A stretch of DNA of 64,000 nucleotides from Gottfriedia luciferensis (GCF_001712755.1 NZ_MDKC01000002.1:62001-126000), one strand, 5' to 3'. Shown: positions 8,600-16,915, numbered from the stretch's first letter. Translations and numbers: made by a program. The notes: generated by a model from the letters alone, not told the origin.

Positions 8600-8881
8600 A
8601 TGAATAGAAATAGGTTATATAAATCAAATACAGATTATGTATTTTTAGGTGTATGTGGAGGGATTGCAGAAGCTTTATCAATCGCATCAATTCTTGTAAG
8701 ATTGGTATTTGTATTTTTGCCAGTATCTCTTTTAGTCTATCTAGTTTTGGGAGCACTGATGGGAAATGATGATTTTTATTACGTTGAAGATGGAAAGAAG
8801 AAGAGTAGGCTTAAAACACTGGTACTTGCTTTTGTTTTTGCTGTAATCGTAATGGTAATTTTATCAAACTTGGGTCTTTAG
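8600..8881 (+). CDS. PspC-domain membrane protein
   Basis: 93 residues. The N-terminal PspC signature (LYKSNTDYVFLGVCGGIAEA) leads into the first hydrophobic helix, and a second helix ends the protein. PspC proteins are inner-membrane stress sensors or partners of PspA/LiaH-type systems. Stand-alone copies in Bacillus (YvlC-like) respond to envelope stress. RBS AAGAGGAAG before the ATG. It lies downstream of the Cys-rich small protein. Confidence 0.85.
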   Translation: MNRNRLYKSNTDYVFLGVCGGIAEALSIASILVRLVFVFLPVSLLVYLVLGALMGNDDFYYVEDGKKKSRLKTLVLAFVFAVIVMVILSNLGL

Positions 8882-8970
8882 TAGGCGACCTCAACTAATT
8901 AAATAACAGATAAGTTGTAGAAGGTCCAAAAACGTTTGAGATAGATACCTATCATAATAAGTGAACAGGT

Positions 8971-9504
8971 GTGGTGAAATTGGACAACAACGAAACCATT
9001 TTAGTAGAGAAACAATTAAGTATACTCAATGAAATAAACACAATTTGTTTAAATCTAACAATTCAACTCTGGCTACGTGGAGGGTGGGCAATTGATTTTC
9101 TTCTTGGTAAAGTGACCCGAGAACACTCGGATATTGATTTAGTCACTTACATTCAATATCGGGAAAAATTAGAATGGGCAATGGTTAATGCTGGTTTTAA
9201 TAAAATCCCAGTCAGTATGCTTCAAACGGATTTCATTAAAGATCAGGTTGAAGTGAGTTTTGTGTTTGTTAGGATAACAGAAGAAGGTAAAATCATAGCG
9301 AATGGTTTTCCTGCCTGGGAATGGAGAAAAGATGCTTTGCCAATTCAACAATATGATTTAAAAGGTATTTCAATAAATGTCCTAAATCCATACCAGTTAC
9401 TTGAAGAAAAAAAGGTATATGAAAAAGGTACTGGACGCAAGCTGCGTCCAAAGGACATTGAGAGTATGAAAATAATTCAAGGAATGATTGATGAAATAAG
9501 CTAA
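8971..9504 (+). CDS. Aminoglycoside/lincosamide-type nucleotidyltransferase
   Basis: 177 residues. The motif WLRGGWAIDFLLGKVTREH followed by SDIDLV is the catalytic signature of the polymerase-beta-like nucleotidyltransferases that adenylylate aminoglycosides or lincosamides. The Asp pair coordinates magnesium. The end, GRKLRPKDIESM, also fits the ANT(2'')-like family. Chromosomal copies in Bacillus often have no proven resistance role. Start uncertain: GTG at 8971 or TTG at 8980, the second having AGGTG in better spacing. Confidence 0.75.
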   Translation: MVKLDNNETILVEKQLSILNEINTICLNLTIQLWLRGGWAIDFLLGKVTREHSDIDLVTYIQYREKLEWAMVNAGFNKIPVSMLQTDFIKDQVEVSFVFVRITEEGKIIANGFPAWEWRKDALPIQQYDLKGISINVLNPYQLLEEKKVYEKGTGRKLRPKDIESMKIIQGMIDEIS

Positions 9505-9555
9505 TTGAACTGAACGTAATAGATAGTAGTTTAATAAGAAAAGGAGAGAAAAGAA

Positions 9556-9939
9556 ATGAGCACCACAAAAATTACTATGAAAAGTCCAACACCTATACTT
9601 CGTATGTTCGATGAAGATAAGGCAAAAGAATTTTACATAACATTTTTAGAATTTGAGATTGATTGGGAGCACCGATTTGAAGAAGATTTTCCTTTATATA
9701 TGCAAATTTCTTATAACAACTGTATAATTCATCTTTCTGAGCACCATGGAGATTGTAGTCCAGGTGCAGCTATTCGAATTGAGGTAGAAAATTTAGACTT
9801 ACTTCATTCAAAGCTACTTTCAAAGAAATATAAATATGCTCGCCCTGGCATCGAAGAAACTCCTTGGAAAACACGAGAGGTTCGGGTTGGTGATCCATTT
9901 GGTAATAGAATCGTCTTTTATGAGAACATGAAAGACTAA
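9556..9939 (+). CDS. VOC/glyoxalase superfamily protein
   Basis: 127 residues, one vicinal-oxygen-chelate unit pair. It has an N-terminal TPILRMFDEDKAKEFY, a central IIHLSEHHGD, and a C-terminal VRVGDPFGNRIVFYE, the usual DP-x-GN-x-I ending of bleomycin-resistance-like proteins. It may be a dioxygenase, isomerase or antibiotic-binding protein; the substrate is unknown. AAAGGAGAG before the ATG. It follows the nucleotidyltransferase by 51 bp, so the two could be a small resistance-type operon. Confidence 0.8.
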   Translation: MSTTKITMKSPTPILRMFDEDKAKEFYITFLEFEIDWEHRFEEDFPLYMQISYNNCIIHLSEHHGDCSPGAAIRIEVENLDLLHSKLLSKKYKYARPGIEETPWKTREVRVGDPFGNRIVFYENMKD

Positions 9940-10047
9940 AAGAATTATTTCAATAATGTGAAGAACAATTAGAGGAATTACTTAAGGAGTATTCTAATTA
10001 ATCCTCTTAAAAATTGAAAAAATGATTAAATCAGCCAATGTTTTTTA

Positions 10048-10539
10048 CTATTTCAATCCTTTTTTTCTAGATATTAGTGAAGACCAAACGAACTGTATTA
10101 ATCCTGCAGTCAAGACGCCTACAAGCGTATCCCTCATTCGATCCATCGCATAATCCTTTGATTGATGCTCAAATGCAAAGACAAATAGAATTGTGAGAGC
10201 TACCTGGTGAAATACTTTTTTGTCAAATTTTAAATATTTAGCAATATATGTACCAATTAGAATTAAAAGTCCTAAGGTCCATCCGTTGACTTTTAGATAA
10301 CTTGCAATTATTACTGTAACTACAATTCCTATCATTGTGCCAATTACTCGCTTGATTGATAAACTAATGGTTTTGTCCATTGTCGATTGAATTGTAAGAA
10401 TAAGAGAAACTGGACCTAGGTAGGGATGTGAGGAACCAAAAAATTTTGAGATTTCCCATGCCAATGTAGAACCAATTGATAATTTCCAAATCAGACTAGT
10501 TATATTTTCAGATGAGTTCAGTGATTGTGTTTCTTCCAT
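10048..10539 (-). CDS. FUSC / aromatic-acid-exporter family membrane protein
   Basis: 163 residues from the ATG at 10539, with GAGGTG just upstream; the in-frame GTG at 10545 is part of that ribosome site. Five or so hydrophobic segments are arranged like the N-terminal membrane half of FUSC proteins. They include HPYLGPVSLILTIQ and the basic ISLSIKRVIGTMIGI motif typical of the family. It lacks the long cytosolic C-terminal half found in Bacillus YqjA-type members, so it is a short form. Confidence 0.75.
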   Translation of the reverse strand: MEETQSLNSSENITSLIWKLSIGSTLAWEISKFFGSSHPYLGPVSLILTIQSTMDKTISLSIKRVIGTMIGIVVTVIIASYLKVNGWTLGLLILIGTYIAKYLKFDKKVFHQVALTILFVFAFEHQSKDYAMDRMRDTLVGVLTAGLIQFVWSSLISRKKGLK

Positions 10540-10692
10540 AAGCACCTCTTGTAGAACTTTTCCATTTTTCTTTTATTATCCACTCAAATTAAATCCATTA
10601 TGTATGTTTTGTTATTAAGAATAAATATAAAATTGAATACTTATAATAGTGTTTAACTATTAGACAACTAATAATTGAAAAGAGATGAAACA

Positions 10693-11004
10693 ATGATCAC
10701 AGTCTTATTTGAGTATAAGTTTGAAAAGAAATTTTTAGAGGATTTTAAATCAAGATTAAAAAAATCAGCAGATCCAAAATTTAATTCCGAGCCTTCAAAT
10801 ATTGGAATGAATTTTATGCAAAGAGAAGATGAGCAAAATTATTACATCAATTTATTTATTAAATATAGAAGTATAGAAGAATATGAAGAACGAACTAGAT
10901 TTGAAAGAAGTCAGGTTGAATGGAATGAAACTTGGTTTAGTAATGACATTACCCATGAACTATTATCAGTAACAATCTGGAAGGATTTTAGTCCAATGTC
11001 CTAA
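10693..11004 (+). CDS. Hypothetical protein, possible monooxygenase-like ferredoxin fold
   Basis: 103 residues from the ATG at 10693; in-frame TTG (10675) and ATG (10684) codons lie upstream. The start (MITVLFEYKFEKKFLEDF), the two conserved aromatics in a YYINLFIKYRS strand and IEEYEERTRF resemble small ABM-type dimeric alpha/beta barrels by eye only. No secretion signal or metal site. Single gene. Confidence 0.5.
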   Translation: MITVLFEYKFEKKFLEDFKSRLKKSADPKFNSEPSNIGMNFMQREDEQNYYINLFIKYRSIEEYEERTRFERSQVEWNETWFSNDITHELLSVTIWKDFSPMS

Positions 11005-11078
11005 CATCTTCTTTGAAAAGTGATTTCTTATACTTCACGAAAATTTTGTGAACTTGGCATAAAAGATAATTTTTATAT

Positions 11079-11110
11079 ACCCGCAAGGAATTCATATTTC
11101 CTTGCGGGTT
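11079..11110. terminator. Bidirectional terminator
   Basis: ACCCGCAAGGAA/TTCCTTGCGGGT stem between converging genes. Confidence 0.85.
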
Positions 11111-11113
11111 GTA

Positions 11114-11983
11114 TCATTTATTCGTTAAAGTAAAAACTGAAATTTCTGGTACACTAAAGAATCGAAACGGAAGCCTAGTTGTTCCTATACCCCGATTAAC
11201 GTATAAGTTCAAAGGTTTTATATGATGATTTATTTTATATAATCCTTCAGTATAAATAGTTGCTAATGGCGGAGTATAAATTGCTTCGTGAAATGGAAGT
11301 TTAACTTGTCCACCATGACTATGGCCAGAGAGTTGTAAGTCAACTGGAAACTCTTTAATTCGTTCTGCTACATCGGGTTCATGTACTAATAAGAGATTAA
11401 AGGCGTTTTTTCGTATACTTTTAAATGCTTTTGCTGGATTTGGTCTTCCTAAAAGATAGTCATCCAAACCAATAATATTAAGTTTACTGTGATCTTTTAA
11501 GACGATTTCTTTCTGTTCATTTTCTAAAACTGTAAATCCCGATTTTATGAAAACTGATGCTGAGATTTTCTTTCCTGCTCCTCCAACGTCATGATTACCG
11601 TAAATAGCATATTTACCATATTTTGCTTTTAATTGTTGAAGTACAGCAGGGATTTGATCTATCTTATTGTATATAGCGCTGTTATCAATTAAATCACCAG
11701 TAAATACAATTAAATCAGGGTTTTGGTTATTAATTTGGTCGACAACATTATTTAATTGCTTTAATGTATAATGAGCACCAAGATGGCTATCACTAAACTG
11801 AACAATTTTAAATCCTTCCATTTGCTTTGAAACGGAATTTGATGTGATTGTTATTTGATTTACATCTAACATTTTTGGTTCAATACTTTTTGAATAACTA
11901 TATAAAATAATAGGGAAAATTAACAATATCAACGTAAAAACTATTAATCTTCTAACGATCCTTCGAAATATGGTATATTTCAT
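11114..11983 (-). CDS. Membrane-anchored metallophosphoesterase (YkuE/YaeI type)
   Basis: 289 residues from the ATG at 11983, which has AGGCAGG about ten bases upstream. A basic N-terminus and one hydrophobic helix (about 10-30) are followed by the phosphoesterase domain with FSDSHLG, FTGDLID, YGNHD, LLVHEPD and LSGHSHGGQ. These are the complete ordered metal ligands. The family includes YkuE of B. subtilis and E. coli YaeI, which acts on UDP-diacylglucosamine. The lipid substrate here is inferred from the family. A 24-codon membrane ORF lies 16 bp upstream on the same strand. Confidence 0.88.
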   Translation of the reverse strand: MKYTIFRRIVRRLIVFTLILLIFPIILYSYSKSIEPKMLDVNQITITSNSVSKQMEGFKIVQFSDSHLGAHYTLKQLNNVVDQINNQNPDLIVFTGDLIDNSAIYNKIDQIPAVLQQLKAKYGKYAIYGNHDVGGAGKKISASVFIKSGFTVLENEQKEIVLKDHSKLNIIGLDDYLLGRPNPAKAFKSIRKNAFNLLLVHEPDVAERIKEFPVDLQLSGHSHGGQVKLPFHEAIYTPPLATIYTEGLYKINHHIKPLNLYVNRGIGTTRLPFRFFSVPEISVFTLTNK

Positions 11984-11999
11984 GTCTATAACCTGCCTT

Positions 12000-12074
12000 T
12001 TATGAATGAATTGATACAATTAAGATTGTAAATAAAATAAATAGAGCACTGACTAAAATTTCAATTATCCTCAT
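12000..12074 (-). CDS. 24-residue single-helix membrane peptide
   Basis: Tiny ORF with AGGAGGAG about nine bases before the ATG. It encodes MRIIEILVSALFILFTIL plus a short tail, essentially one transmembrane helix. It ends 16 bp before the metallophosphoesterase start and is probably co-transcribed with it. It could be a translated small membrane protein or a leader that couples translation. Nothing homologous is recognised. Confidence 0.4.
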   Translation of the reverse strand: MRIIEILVSALFILFTILIVSIHS

Positions 12075-12156
12075 GTTTTCACTCCTCCTAGAACAGTTTA
12101 AGCTCCTTTTGTTACATGAACGTGACAAAATATCATAATGAACGGAGGGATTAAAA

Positions 12157-12801
12157 ATCAATATTCTAATTGCTGATGATGAAAAAGATATGTTAAAGAT
12201 CTTACAGGCATATTTCAAAAAGGAAGGATATACCGTTTTCCTAGCAGAAGACGGAGAACAAGCTATCGAAATCTTTTATAGCGAAAAAATTGATTTAGCT
12301 ATTTTAGATTGGATGATGCCTTTTAATAGTGGAATGAATGTGTGTAAAGAAATAAAGAAAAATGGGGAAACAAAAGTCTTAATGCTAACAGCTAAAAGTG
12401 AAGATGAAGACGAATTACTAGCTCTTAAACAAGGAGCTGACGATTATGTAAGAAAGCCATTCCATCCTGGTGTCCTGATTACTAGAGCTAAAAAATTACT
12501 AAAAGAGGAACATCTTATTGTAATTGGTAATATAAAAGTAGATTTTAAAGGTAAAATAGCATTTAAAAACGAGGAAAATTTAAATTTAACGAAAAAGGAA
12601 ATTGATTTATTAAGCTGTTTTGTTCGTAATCGCGGAAATATTTTGTCACGTGAGGATTTATTAGTGAATGTTTGGGGGATTGATTACGATGGAGATGATC
12701 GAACGGTGGATACCCATATAAGAAGATTAAGAGAAAAAATAGGAGAAGATCTTATTCAAACACATCGAGGTTTAGGATACAGTCTTATAAAAGAAAAATG
12801 A
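12157..12801 (+). CDS. OmpR-family response regulator with a non-canonical start
   Basis: The receiver domain needs the residues xNILIADDE, which lie upstream of the first in-frame ATG (12190). The reading frame opens after a TGA at 12139-12141 and contains no ATG, GTG or TTG before 12190. GGAGG at 12144-12148 is ideally placed for the ATC at 12157, which would give NILIADDE as the N-terminus. With this start the phospho-acceptor is Asp51 (AILDWMMP), the conserved Lys is in VRKPF, and the C-terminal winged helix ends with THRGLGYSL. It overlaps the kinase gene by four bases. Confidence 0.8.
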   Translation: MNILIADDEKDMLKILQAYFKKEGYTVFLAEDGEQAIEIFYSEKIDLAILDWMMPFNSGMNVCKEIKKNGETKVLMLTAKSEDEDELLALKQGADDYVRKPFHPGVLITRAKKLLKEEHLIVIGNIKVDFKGKIAFKNEENLNLTKKEIDLLSCFVRNRGNILSREDLLVNVWGIDYDGDDRTVDTHIRRLREKIGEDLIQTHRGLGYSLIKEK

Positions 12802-14183
12802 ATCGATTAGGAAGAAAAATATCGATAACAATTACATTATGTATTCTTTTTGTTTTTATTTTTTATCTAATGATTAATTCTTATTTATTACCTAAATATT
12901 ATTTATTTCAGATGAAAAATAGAGTGCATGACCTTTCAACAGAGATAAACAAGATGCCAATGGCTGAGTTTAAACAGTCCATAAATCAATTGGAACAAGA
13001 AAATAATGTAACAATCGCTTATGAACCAATTCAAACAAATTTAGACCATTTTAATGGAATATTAAGAGATAATTTATATCAAAAAAGAGTAACCTTAAAT
13101 AAATTTTGGGTTACAGAAGATACAATAAACCAAGTTAAGAGTGGCAAAAGAATAAGTAAAATTTACAATCAAGGTAAGTTGAAATCTAGTTTTTTAGTCG
13201 ATTTTATTCAAAAGGATAATGTATTTATTGTAGTGGGTGTCTCTATTGTATATTTAAGTGATGCGGTTCAAATCGTAAATAAGTTTACAATTTATATTAT
13301 GATTTTCTTGATCTTAATGTTGATTTTAATGGTTTGGATTTGGTCAAAAAAAATAACTGATCCGTTAAAAGAGTTAAAAGATATTTCAATAGAAATCGCC
13401 CAATTAGAATTTAAAAAGGCAAAAATTTCAACTAATGATGAAATCGAAGAACTTGCTCAAAGTATTAACGAAATGAGCGATAAATTGAGGATTGCCCATG
13501 ATGATTTAAATCAACGGAACGCAAATTTAAAAACGTTCATATCAGATATTTCTCATGAACTTAAAACACCACTGGCTTTAATCAAAGCTTATTCTGCAGG
13601 CATAAAAGACGGAATAGATGATGGGACCTATGTTGATACAATCATTAGACAAACAGATCAAATAAACCGTTTAATCGATAAATTATTAGAGTTATCAAGA
13701 ATTGAACGAGAAATATTACATGTCGAACAATTTGACTTAATTAAGCTTTTTGAATCTAGTTTGGAAAACTTTGAAATCGAATTGAATCAAAATAATATCA
13801 CTTTAACAAAAGAATATATTGGTACGAACCAACTAAATATTGAAGTAGATCGTGACCAATTTGAGAAAGTATTTAATAATTTAATTAGTAATGCAATTAA
13901 ATATACAAAATACCCAGAAATTAAGATTAAGATTTACGAGGAAAATGAGGAAATTTTATTCAAGATTAAAAATGAAACAAATCTTAAAAATTCTACTCAA
14001 ATTAAGCAAATGTGGGAACCGTTTTATGTTATGGAGGCTTCTCGAAATAAACATTTAACAGGCACAGGCTTAGGTCTAGCGATTGTAAAATCGATTTTAT
14101 ATCGTCATCATTTAAAACATGATGTGGAATTAATTGATGGTAATATTCAATTTTCAATTCATTTTCCAAAACCCTTACAGTAG
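12798..14183 (+). CDS. Sensor histidine kinase (HAMP-HisKA-HATPase)
   Basis: 461 residues. Two transmembrane helices (about 9-29 and 162-184) bracket an extracytoplasmic domain of about 130 residues. A HAMP linker and a coiled-coil follow. The HisKA box is ISHELKTPLALIKAY, with the phosphorylated His near 253. The ATP-binding domain shows NLISNAIKY (N box), MWEPFYVME and TGTGLGLAIVKS (G boxes). It overlaps the response regulator by ATGA, so the pair is translationally coupled. Genes around it concern cell-wall enzymes, so an envelope signal is a plausible guess. Its stop codon lies inside a decayed terminator. Confidence 0.93.
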   Translation: MNRLGRKISITITLCILFVFIFYLMINSYLLPKYYLFQMKNRVHDLSTEINKMPMAEFKQSINQLEQENNVTIAYEPIQTNLDHFNGILRDNLYQKRVTLNKFWVTEDTINQVKSGKRISKIYNQGKLKSSFLVDFIQKDNVFIVVGVSIVYLSDAVQIVNKFTIYIMIFLILMLILMVWIWSKKITDPLKELKDISIEIAQLEFKKAKISTNDEIEELAQSINEMSDKLRIAHDDLNQRNANLKTFISDISHELKTPLALIKAYSAGIKDGIDDGTYVDTIIRQTDQINRLIDKLLELSRIEREILHVEQFDLIKLFESSLENFEIELNQNNITLTKEYIGTNQLNIEVDRDQFEKVFNNLISNAIKYTKYPEIKIKIYEENEEILFKIKNETNLKNSTQIKQMWEPFYVMEASRNKHLTGTGLGLAIVKSILYRHHLKHDVELIDGNIQFSIHFPKPLQ

Positions 14184-14195
14184 AGTATGGGTTTT
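14168..14195 (+). terminator. Decayed terminator containing the kinase stop codon
   Basis: AAAACCCTTAC...GGGTTTT hairpin with mismatches. A near-identical (26 of 28) and better-paired copy lies at 14685-14714, on the far side of the repeat element. Confidence 0.55.
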
Positions 14196-14684
14196 CACGT
14201 TGTTGGAAAACAACCTTGTCAATTTATCAAATTTTCGTAAAAGGAGTAAAGTGATGTTGATTTCCATTACAGGATCTCGCTTTCCATGGGGCGAGATTCT
14301 TTAGCCTCCTCGGCAAAGCCTGCGGGGTCTCAGCCTTCCCGCTTATCCAATAGGAGTCGAGCATCCCTCCATTCCAATCAACTAATTCATCAAAAAAAGT
14401 TTACGATAAAAATCTAATCAAAAAGCCTTTACTTAGAGTAACATAACAGTTGTTTATTAAACAATTTGTAGGTCAATTAATAAAAACATTAATTTAAAAA
14501 CAAATCAAATGTAGATATTTTTCTATAAGTTAAACATTACTAGTGTTGTTGGAATAAAAAAAATTCTCAAAAGTATTCACATTTAAAATCAAGAATTAAT
14601 CATCAAAAAATGATAATTTTATGACTAATAACTGTTCACTTAAAGTACATTTTCCCCATTGGCCATTTTATATTTCAACACTCT
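14196..14684 (-). repeat. ~490-bp non-coding dispersed repeat, copy B (inverted)
   Basis: Reverse-complement copy of the element at 6162-6661, with point differences and small indels throughout. The G+C-rich core is at about 14250-14383. It is flanked by direct copies of the 28-bp kinase terminator (14168-14195 and 14685-14714), as if inserted with duplication of that sequence. No coding capacity. Together the two copies bracket about 7.5 kb in opposite orientation. Confidence 0.8.
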
Positions 14685-14714
14685 AAAAACCCTTACAGTA
14701 AAGTAAGGGTTTTT
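14685..14714 (+). terminator. Intact second copy of the kinase terminator
   Basis: AAAACCCTTAC-AGTAA-GTAAGGGTTTTT, a perfect stem with T-run. It is separated from the gene it would serve by the inserted repeat. Confidence 0.75.
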
Positions 14715-14828
14715 AAATTTTCTTCTTAGGTTTAATATTCAAGCCATAAAGCAGCATTATGGAATTGTAAATTTATTTACACAGAAGTACCTATTAGTCT
14801 ATGAAAATCGATTTTGTGGGTTTTAGAC

Positions 14829-15164
14829 TTATTGGTGAATAACGACACCTGTACCAATTGTAACCATTGAAGATAACTCAAGAACATCCTTATTGTACAT
14901 TCGAATACAACCATGTGAAACAAAGTGACCAATAGTCGCAGGATTGTCAGTTCCATGAATACCGTAATGTGGAGCTGATAGTCCCATCCAAAGTACTCCA
15001 AAAGGTCCACCTGGATTTGGATGTTTATTAATAATTGTATAGGTACCTGTAGGAGTAGGAGTAAGCATTTTTCCAACACCGATTGGGTAAGTTTTAAGCA
15101 GATTGTTGCCGTCGAAAAGTTTTAGCTGGCGGTTAGATGTAGAAATGTAGATCCAATTAGTCAT
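14829..15164 (-). CDS. Minimal L,D-transpeptidase (YkuD domain), no signal peptide
   Basis: 111 residues, a bare YkuD catalytic domain. The motif HGTD (His70) is followed by SHGCIRM with catalytic Cys86, the complete signature. L,D-transpeptidases make 3-3 peptidoglycan cross-links or attach proteins to meso-diaminopimelate. There is no signal peptide, LysM or membrane helix, unlike B. subtilis YkuD, which has a LysM. A mother-cell or spore-coat location is therefore possible. GGAGCTGAT before the ATG. A glucosaminidase gene lies divergently upstream. Confidence 0.9.
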   Translation of the reverse strand: MTNWIYISTSNRQLKLFDGNNLLKTYPIGVGKMLTPTPTGTYTIINKHPNPGGPFGVLWMGLSAPHYGIHGTDNPATIGHFVSHGCIRMYNKDVLELSSMVTIGTGVVIHQ

Positions 15165-15362
15165 TTTATCAGCTCCAGTTTTTAACTATAGTATGAAAAA
15201 TGTTTAATAGTTGTTAAACACAAGAGGAGTAATAGATTCATGAAACTTAAATAGAAAAAATTGTAGAAGTTTTCATTACTTTTCTACTATTTCCTTAGTA
15301 CGAAGAAAGGAGTAAATGAATACTTTATAGGACAAGCACTTTAAGGAGAGGATTAGTCTATA

Positions 15363-16004
15363 GTGTCTAATACAATTAAATATTTTCAAGATGCCCAAGA
15401 AGTTTCAAAAAAAATTGGCTGGTTAACCGAAGTAATTTATACTCAATGGCAAGTAGAAACAGCACATTTTACGTCTAAAAATTTTAAGAAAAATAACAAT
15501 ATCGCAGGTCAAACGTGGTATCCAGGCTTACCTCTTAGTAGTAGAGGAACAGCTAGACCTAAAAATGAAGGTGGGTATTATATAAAATATAATGATCCAA
15601 TTCAGGGCTATGTTGATTTTATTTTAAATAATCCGCGGTACAGTAAAGTTAAAACATACAAAACTGCTAATGAACAATTTAAAGCGATTGCTGATGCAGG
15701 ATGGGCAGCAGATCCTAATTATGCAGATGTGCTCATCTCGGTTAATAATGCAAATATTAAAAATGGATTATATAAAAGGATTATTCAAATTGAATTACAT
15801 CCTTATAAGGGAATCTTAAAAAAAGGATCAAGGGGAGTGCAAGTAAAGAAAATTCAAGAAAAAATTGGCGTCAAAGTGGATGGGATTTTCGGAATTTTAA
15901 CCGAAAAAGCAGTGAAAGAATTTCAAAGAAAAAATGATTTAGTAGTTGATGGAATTGTTGGTGTAGAAACATGGGGCAAACTTTTCAATCCAACAAATCT
16001 ATAA
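15363..16004 (+). CDS. Glucosaminidase-domain autolysin with C-terminal PG_binding_1 domain, no signal peptide
   Basis: 213 residues. The N-terminal two thirds is a GH73-type N-acetylglucosaminidase: QWQVETAHFTS carries the catalytic Glu, then NNIAGQTWYPG, YYIKYNDPIQGYVDFI and AGWAADPNYAD. The C-terminal 60 residues form a peptidoglycan-binding domain (KKGSRGVQVKKIQ, VDGIFGILTEKAVKEFQ, VDGIVGVETWGKL). No export signal is visible, as in phage lysins or coat-delivered enzymes. GTG start with AAGGAGAGG at 15342-15350. Terminator at 16026-16054. Confidence 0.88.
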   Translation: MSNTIKYFQDAQEVSKKIGWLTEVIYTQWQVETAHFTSKNFKKNNNIAGQTWYPGLPLSSRGTARPKNEGGYYIKYNDPIQGYVDFILNNPRYSKVKTYKTANEQFKAIADAGWAADPNYADVLISVNNANIKNGLYKRIIQIELHPYKGILKKGSRGVQVKKIQEKIGVKVDGIFGILTEKAVKEFQRKNDLVVDGIVGVETWGKLFNPTNL

Positions 16005-16025
16005 GTTATGTAATCATTTAAAATG

Positions 16026-16054
16026 ACCTGTATGATTCTAAATACAGGTTTTTT
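16026..16054 (+). terminator. Terminator of the glucosaminidase gene
   Basis: ACCTGTAT/ATACAGGT stem followed by T6. Confidence 0.7.
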
Positions 16055-16136
16055 AATTTTAACCTACTACATAAGAGGGTTTGAAAGAATTTTATAGAAA
16101 AGTTAACTATAAACATTTAAGAATAGGAGAACGAAA

Positions 16137-16553
16137 GTGGAAATTAGAAATGCGGAAATGAGTGATTGTGAATCAATCGTAATTCTGGATTCTCAAATTA
16201 TTGAAAGTCGAATTAGGGAAAATCAAATTAAACGATCAATTGAAGAAAATCGATGCATTGTATGTGAATTGAATAAAAGGATAGTAGGTTTTATGATTTA
16301 TCATAAATTTTTCTTTGGCCATTTATTTATCGATTTAATAATTGTTTCACCAAATACGAGGAGGCTTGGTATAGCAAAAAATCTCATGAAATATGTTGAA
16401 GTTTTTTCAGAAAAGAAATTATTCTCATCTACTAACAAATCAAATAGCCAAATGCAAAAAGTCTTTCAATCACTAGGATATATTGAAAGTGGATTGATCG
16501 AGAATTTGGATGAAGGAGATCCTGAAATTATTTATGTTAAATTAATAGATTAA
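16137..16553 (+). CDS. GNAT-family N-acetyltransferase
   Basis: 138 residues with the GNAT order: an N-terminal IRNAEMSDCESI strand-helix, a mid-protein VGFMIYH strand, and the acetyl-CoA pyrophosphate loop region PNTRRLGIAKNLMKY (R-x2-G-x-A type). A late LGYIESG strand follows. The acceptor is unknown. GTG start with AATAGGAGA upstream. Single gene. Confidence 0.85.
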   Translation: MEIRNAEMSDCESIVILDSQIIESRIRENQIKRSIEENRCIVCELNKRIVGFMIYHKFFFGHLFIDLIIVSPNTRRLGIAKNLMKYVEVFSEKKLFSSTNKSNSQMQKVFQSLGYIESGLIENLDEGDPEIIYVKLID

Positions 16554-16915
16554 AACGATATTATCGATAATTTATTTTTTGAAGATGAATAATAAAAATA
16601 TTATTATTACCCCAATTTTCATTAGCCACTTTCAAATACCCATCGTCAATACTATATAAATTTATTCTCAACAAGTTCTCAAACTTAGATTGAAATAATC
16701 CTATCATTTCATAGTTGCATTGAAAAGTTTACTATTATTCACAATAGTTACGAAAAGCGTGTAAAAAGTCCTGATGGATTAAACGATTTGTTACTTTAGG
16801 CTAATCAGTATAAAAAAATTTTAAATACATTCTTCCTGTTATTCTATTTATCAGTGCATGATGAATAGTAATAATATATAAATGCTCCAATTATATCACT
16901 ACAAGGAGTGGAAAT
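16554..16915. other. Intergenic stretch with no recognised content
   Basis: AT-rich, no ORF with a ribosome site, no strong hairpin or repeat seen. Confidence 0.5.

Noticed and set aside
8381-8756. Minus-strand frames opposite the Cys-rich and PspC genes
   Set aside because: Antisense frames of genes with clear ribosome sites and recognisable domains.
14777-15079. 100-codon frame overlapping the L,D-transpeptidase
   Set aside because: A shifted frame of a gene with full catalytic motifs; no ribosome site of its own.
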